Shown: piece by piece, positions 5,080 through 5,186 of the stretch
Position numbering within the stretch: the first letter of the stretch is position 1
How the letters are laid out: each line of letters starts with the position of its first letter
From: JBDSLU01 sp039916225
GTDB taxonomy: Bacteria > Acidobacteriota > Vicinamibacteria > Vicinamibacterales > Vicinamibacteraceae
NCBI GenBank assembly: GCA_039916225.1
Contig: JBDSLU010000176.1
Span: 1-5,186, forward strand
Reading direction: 5' to 3'
Length of the DNA stretch: 5,186 nt
Position numbers and translations under genes: made by a program
Notes under the pieces: model-generated
Told to the model about the DNA's origin: nothing
The model's input: only the letters and a program-made list of their open reading frames with translations
Database searches by the model: none

Positions 5080-5186
5080 ATGCTGATTGTCTCTGGTGTC
5101 GATCTGCCGAAGGACCTCGTCGACGCGCAGCGTGCCGGGCGGCTCGTCATCTTCGCAGGCGCGGGCGTGTCGATGGGCCCGCCCTC
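5080..5186 (+). CDS. SIR2-like domain protein, N-terminal fragment (3' end outside window)
   Basis: From ATG at 5080 the frame gives about 36 residues before the window ends. DLPKDLVDAQRAGRLVIF (8-25) leads into AGAGVSMGPPS (26-36). The GAG-V-S motif after a hydrophobic strand is the nucleotide-binding loop that opens SIR2-like domains (PF13289 type). Such domains bind and often hydrolyse NAD+, and they serve as effectors in several anti-phage systems. The start is uncertain: no good Shine-Dalgarno site precedes 5080, ATG at 5008 is also in frame, and the frame is open further upstream through the toxin C-terminus. The gene may therefore start internally or be joined to the toxin. It directly follows a toxin-antitoxin pair, a common setting in defence islands. 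The motif is characteristic but the fragment is very short, and domains after SIR2 that would name the system are not visible. Confidence 0.62.
   Translation, partial: MLIVSGVDLPKDLVDAQRAGRLVIFAGAGVSMGPP

Noticed and set aside
4941..5150. Small - strand open frame opposite the toxin end and SIR2 start
   Set aside because: It has no recognisable motif or ribosome binding site and lies opposite a frame with clear protein similarity.

Overview
This is GC-rich bacterial DNA with almost no non-coding space and every supported gene on the + strand. The gene set is a periplasmic PQQ quinoprotein with an inserted cytochrome c domain, a Tat-exported sugar isomerase-like TIM barrel, and a cyclase-family hydrolase. 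Together with the base composition this resembles soil Acidobacteriota (Vicinamibacteria-like) or a similar heterotroph. That placement is an inference from gene style; nothing in the window proves taxonomy.

Positions 1-4419 hold a tightly packed catabolic operon. It runs from the 3' end of a quinoprotein dehydrogenase (1-795), to an exported IolE-like sugar isomerase/epimerase-family protein (808-1716), an SDR oxidoreductase (1757-2509, probably starting at a CTG codon), a cyclase-family metal hydrolase (2521-3345) and a zinc-dependent medium-chain dehydrogenase (3352-4419). Gaps are 12, 40, 11 and 6 bases, and clear Shine-Dalgarno sites stand before three of the genes. A perfect 7-bp hairpin directly after the last stop codon (4420-4436) marks the operon end. 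A plausible scheme is oxidation and isomerisation of a sugar, cyclitol or related polyol in the periplasm, followed by cytoplasmic dehydrogenation and hydrolysis. The actual substrate cannot be read from the sequence.

Positions 4437-5186 change character to an accessory or defence-type cassette. A compact promoter with an inverted repeat between its -35 and -10 elements drives an apparently leaderless antitoxin gene (4473-4721). This overlaps by ATGA a RelE/ParE-type toxin gene (from 4718). The toxin frame is broken by what looks like loss of a single T near 4912-4913; its C-terminal half is intact in another frame.

That second frame runs without a stop to the window edge, through a Pro-rich stretch, into the first residues of a SIR2-like domain (GAGVSM motif, about 5143-5186). 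SIR2-like domains are common NAD-consuming effectors in anti-phage systems, so the right edge may open onto a defence gene. Only about 36 residues of it are visible. No RNA gene, CRISPR array or insertion sequence was recognised, and there is no gene-free stretch above 300 bases.
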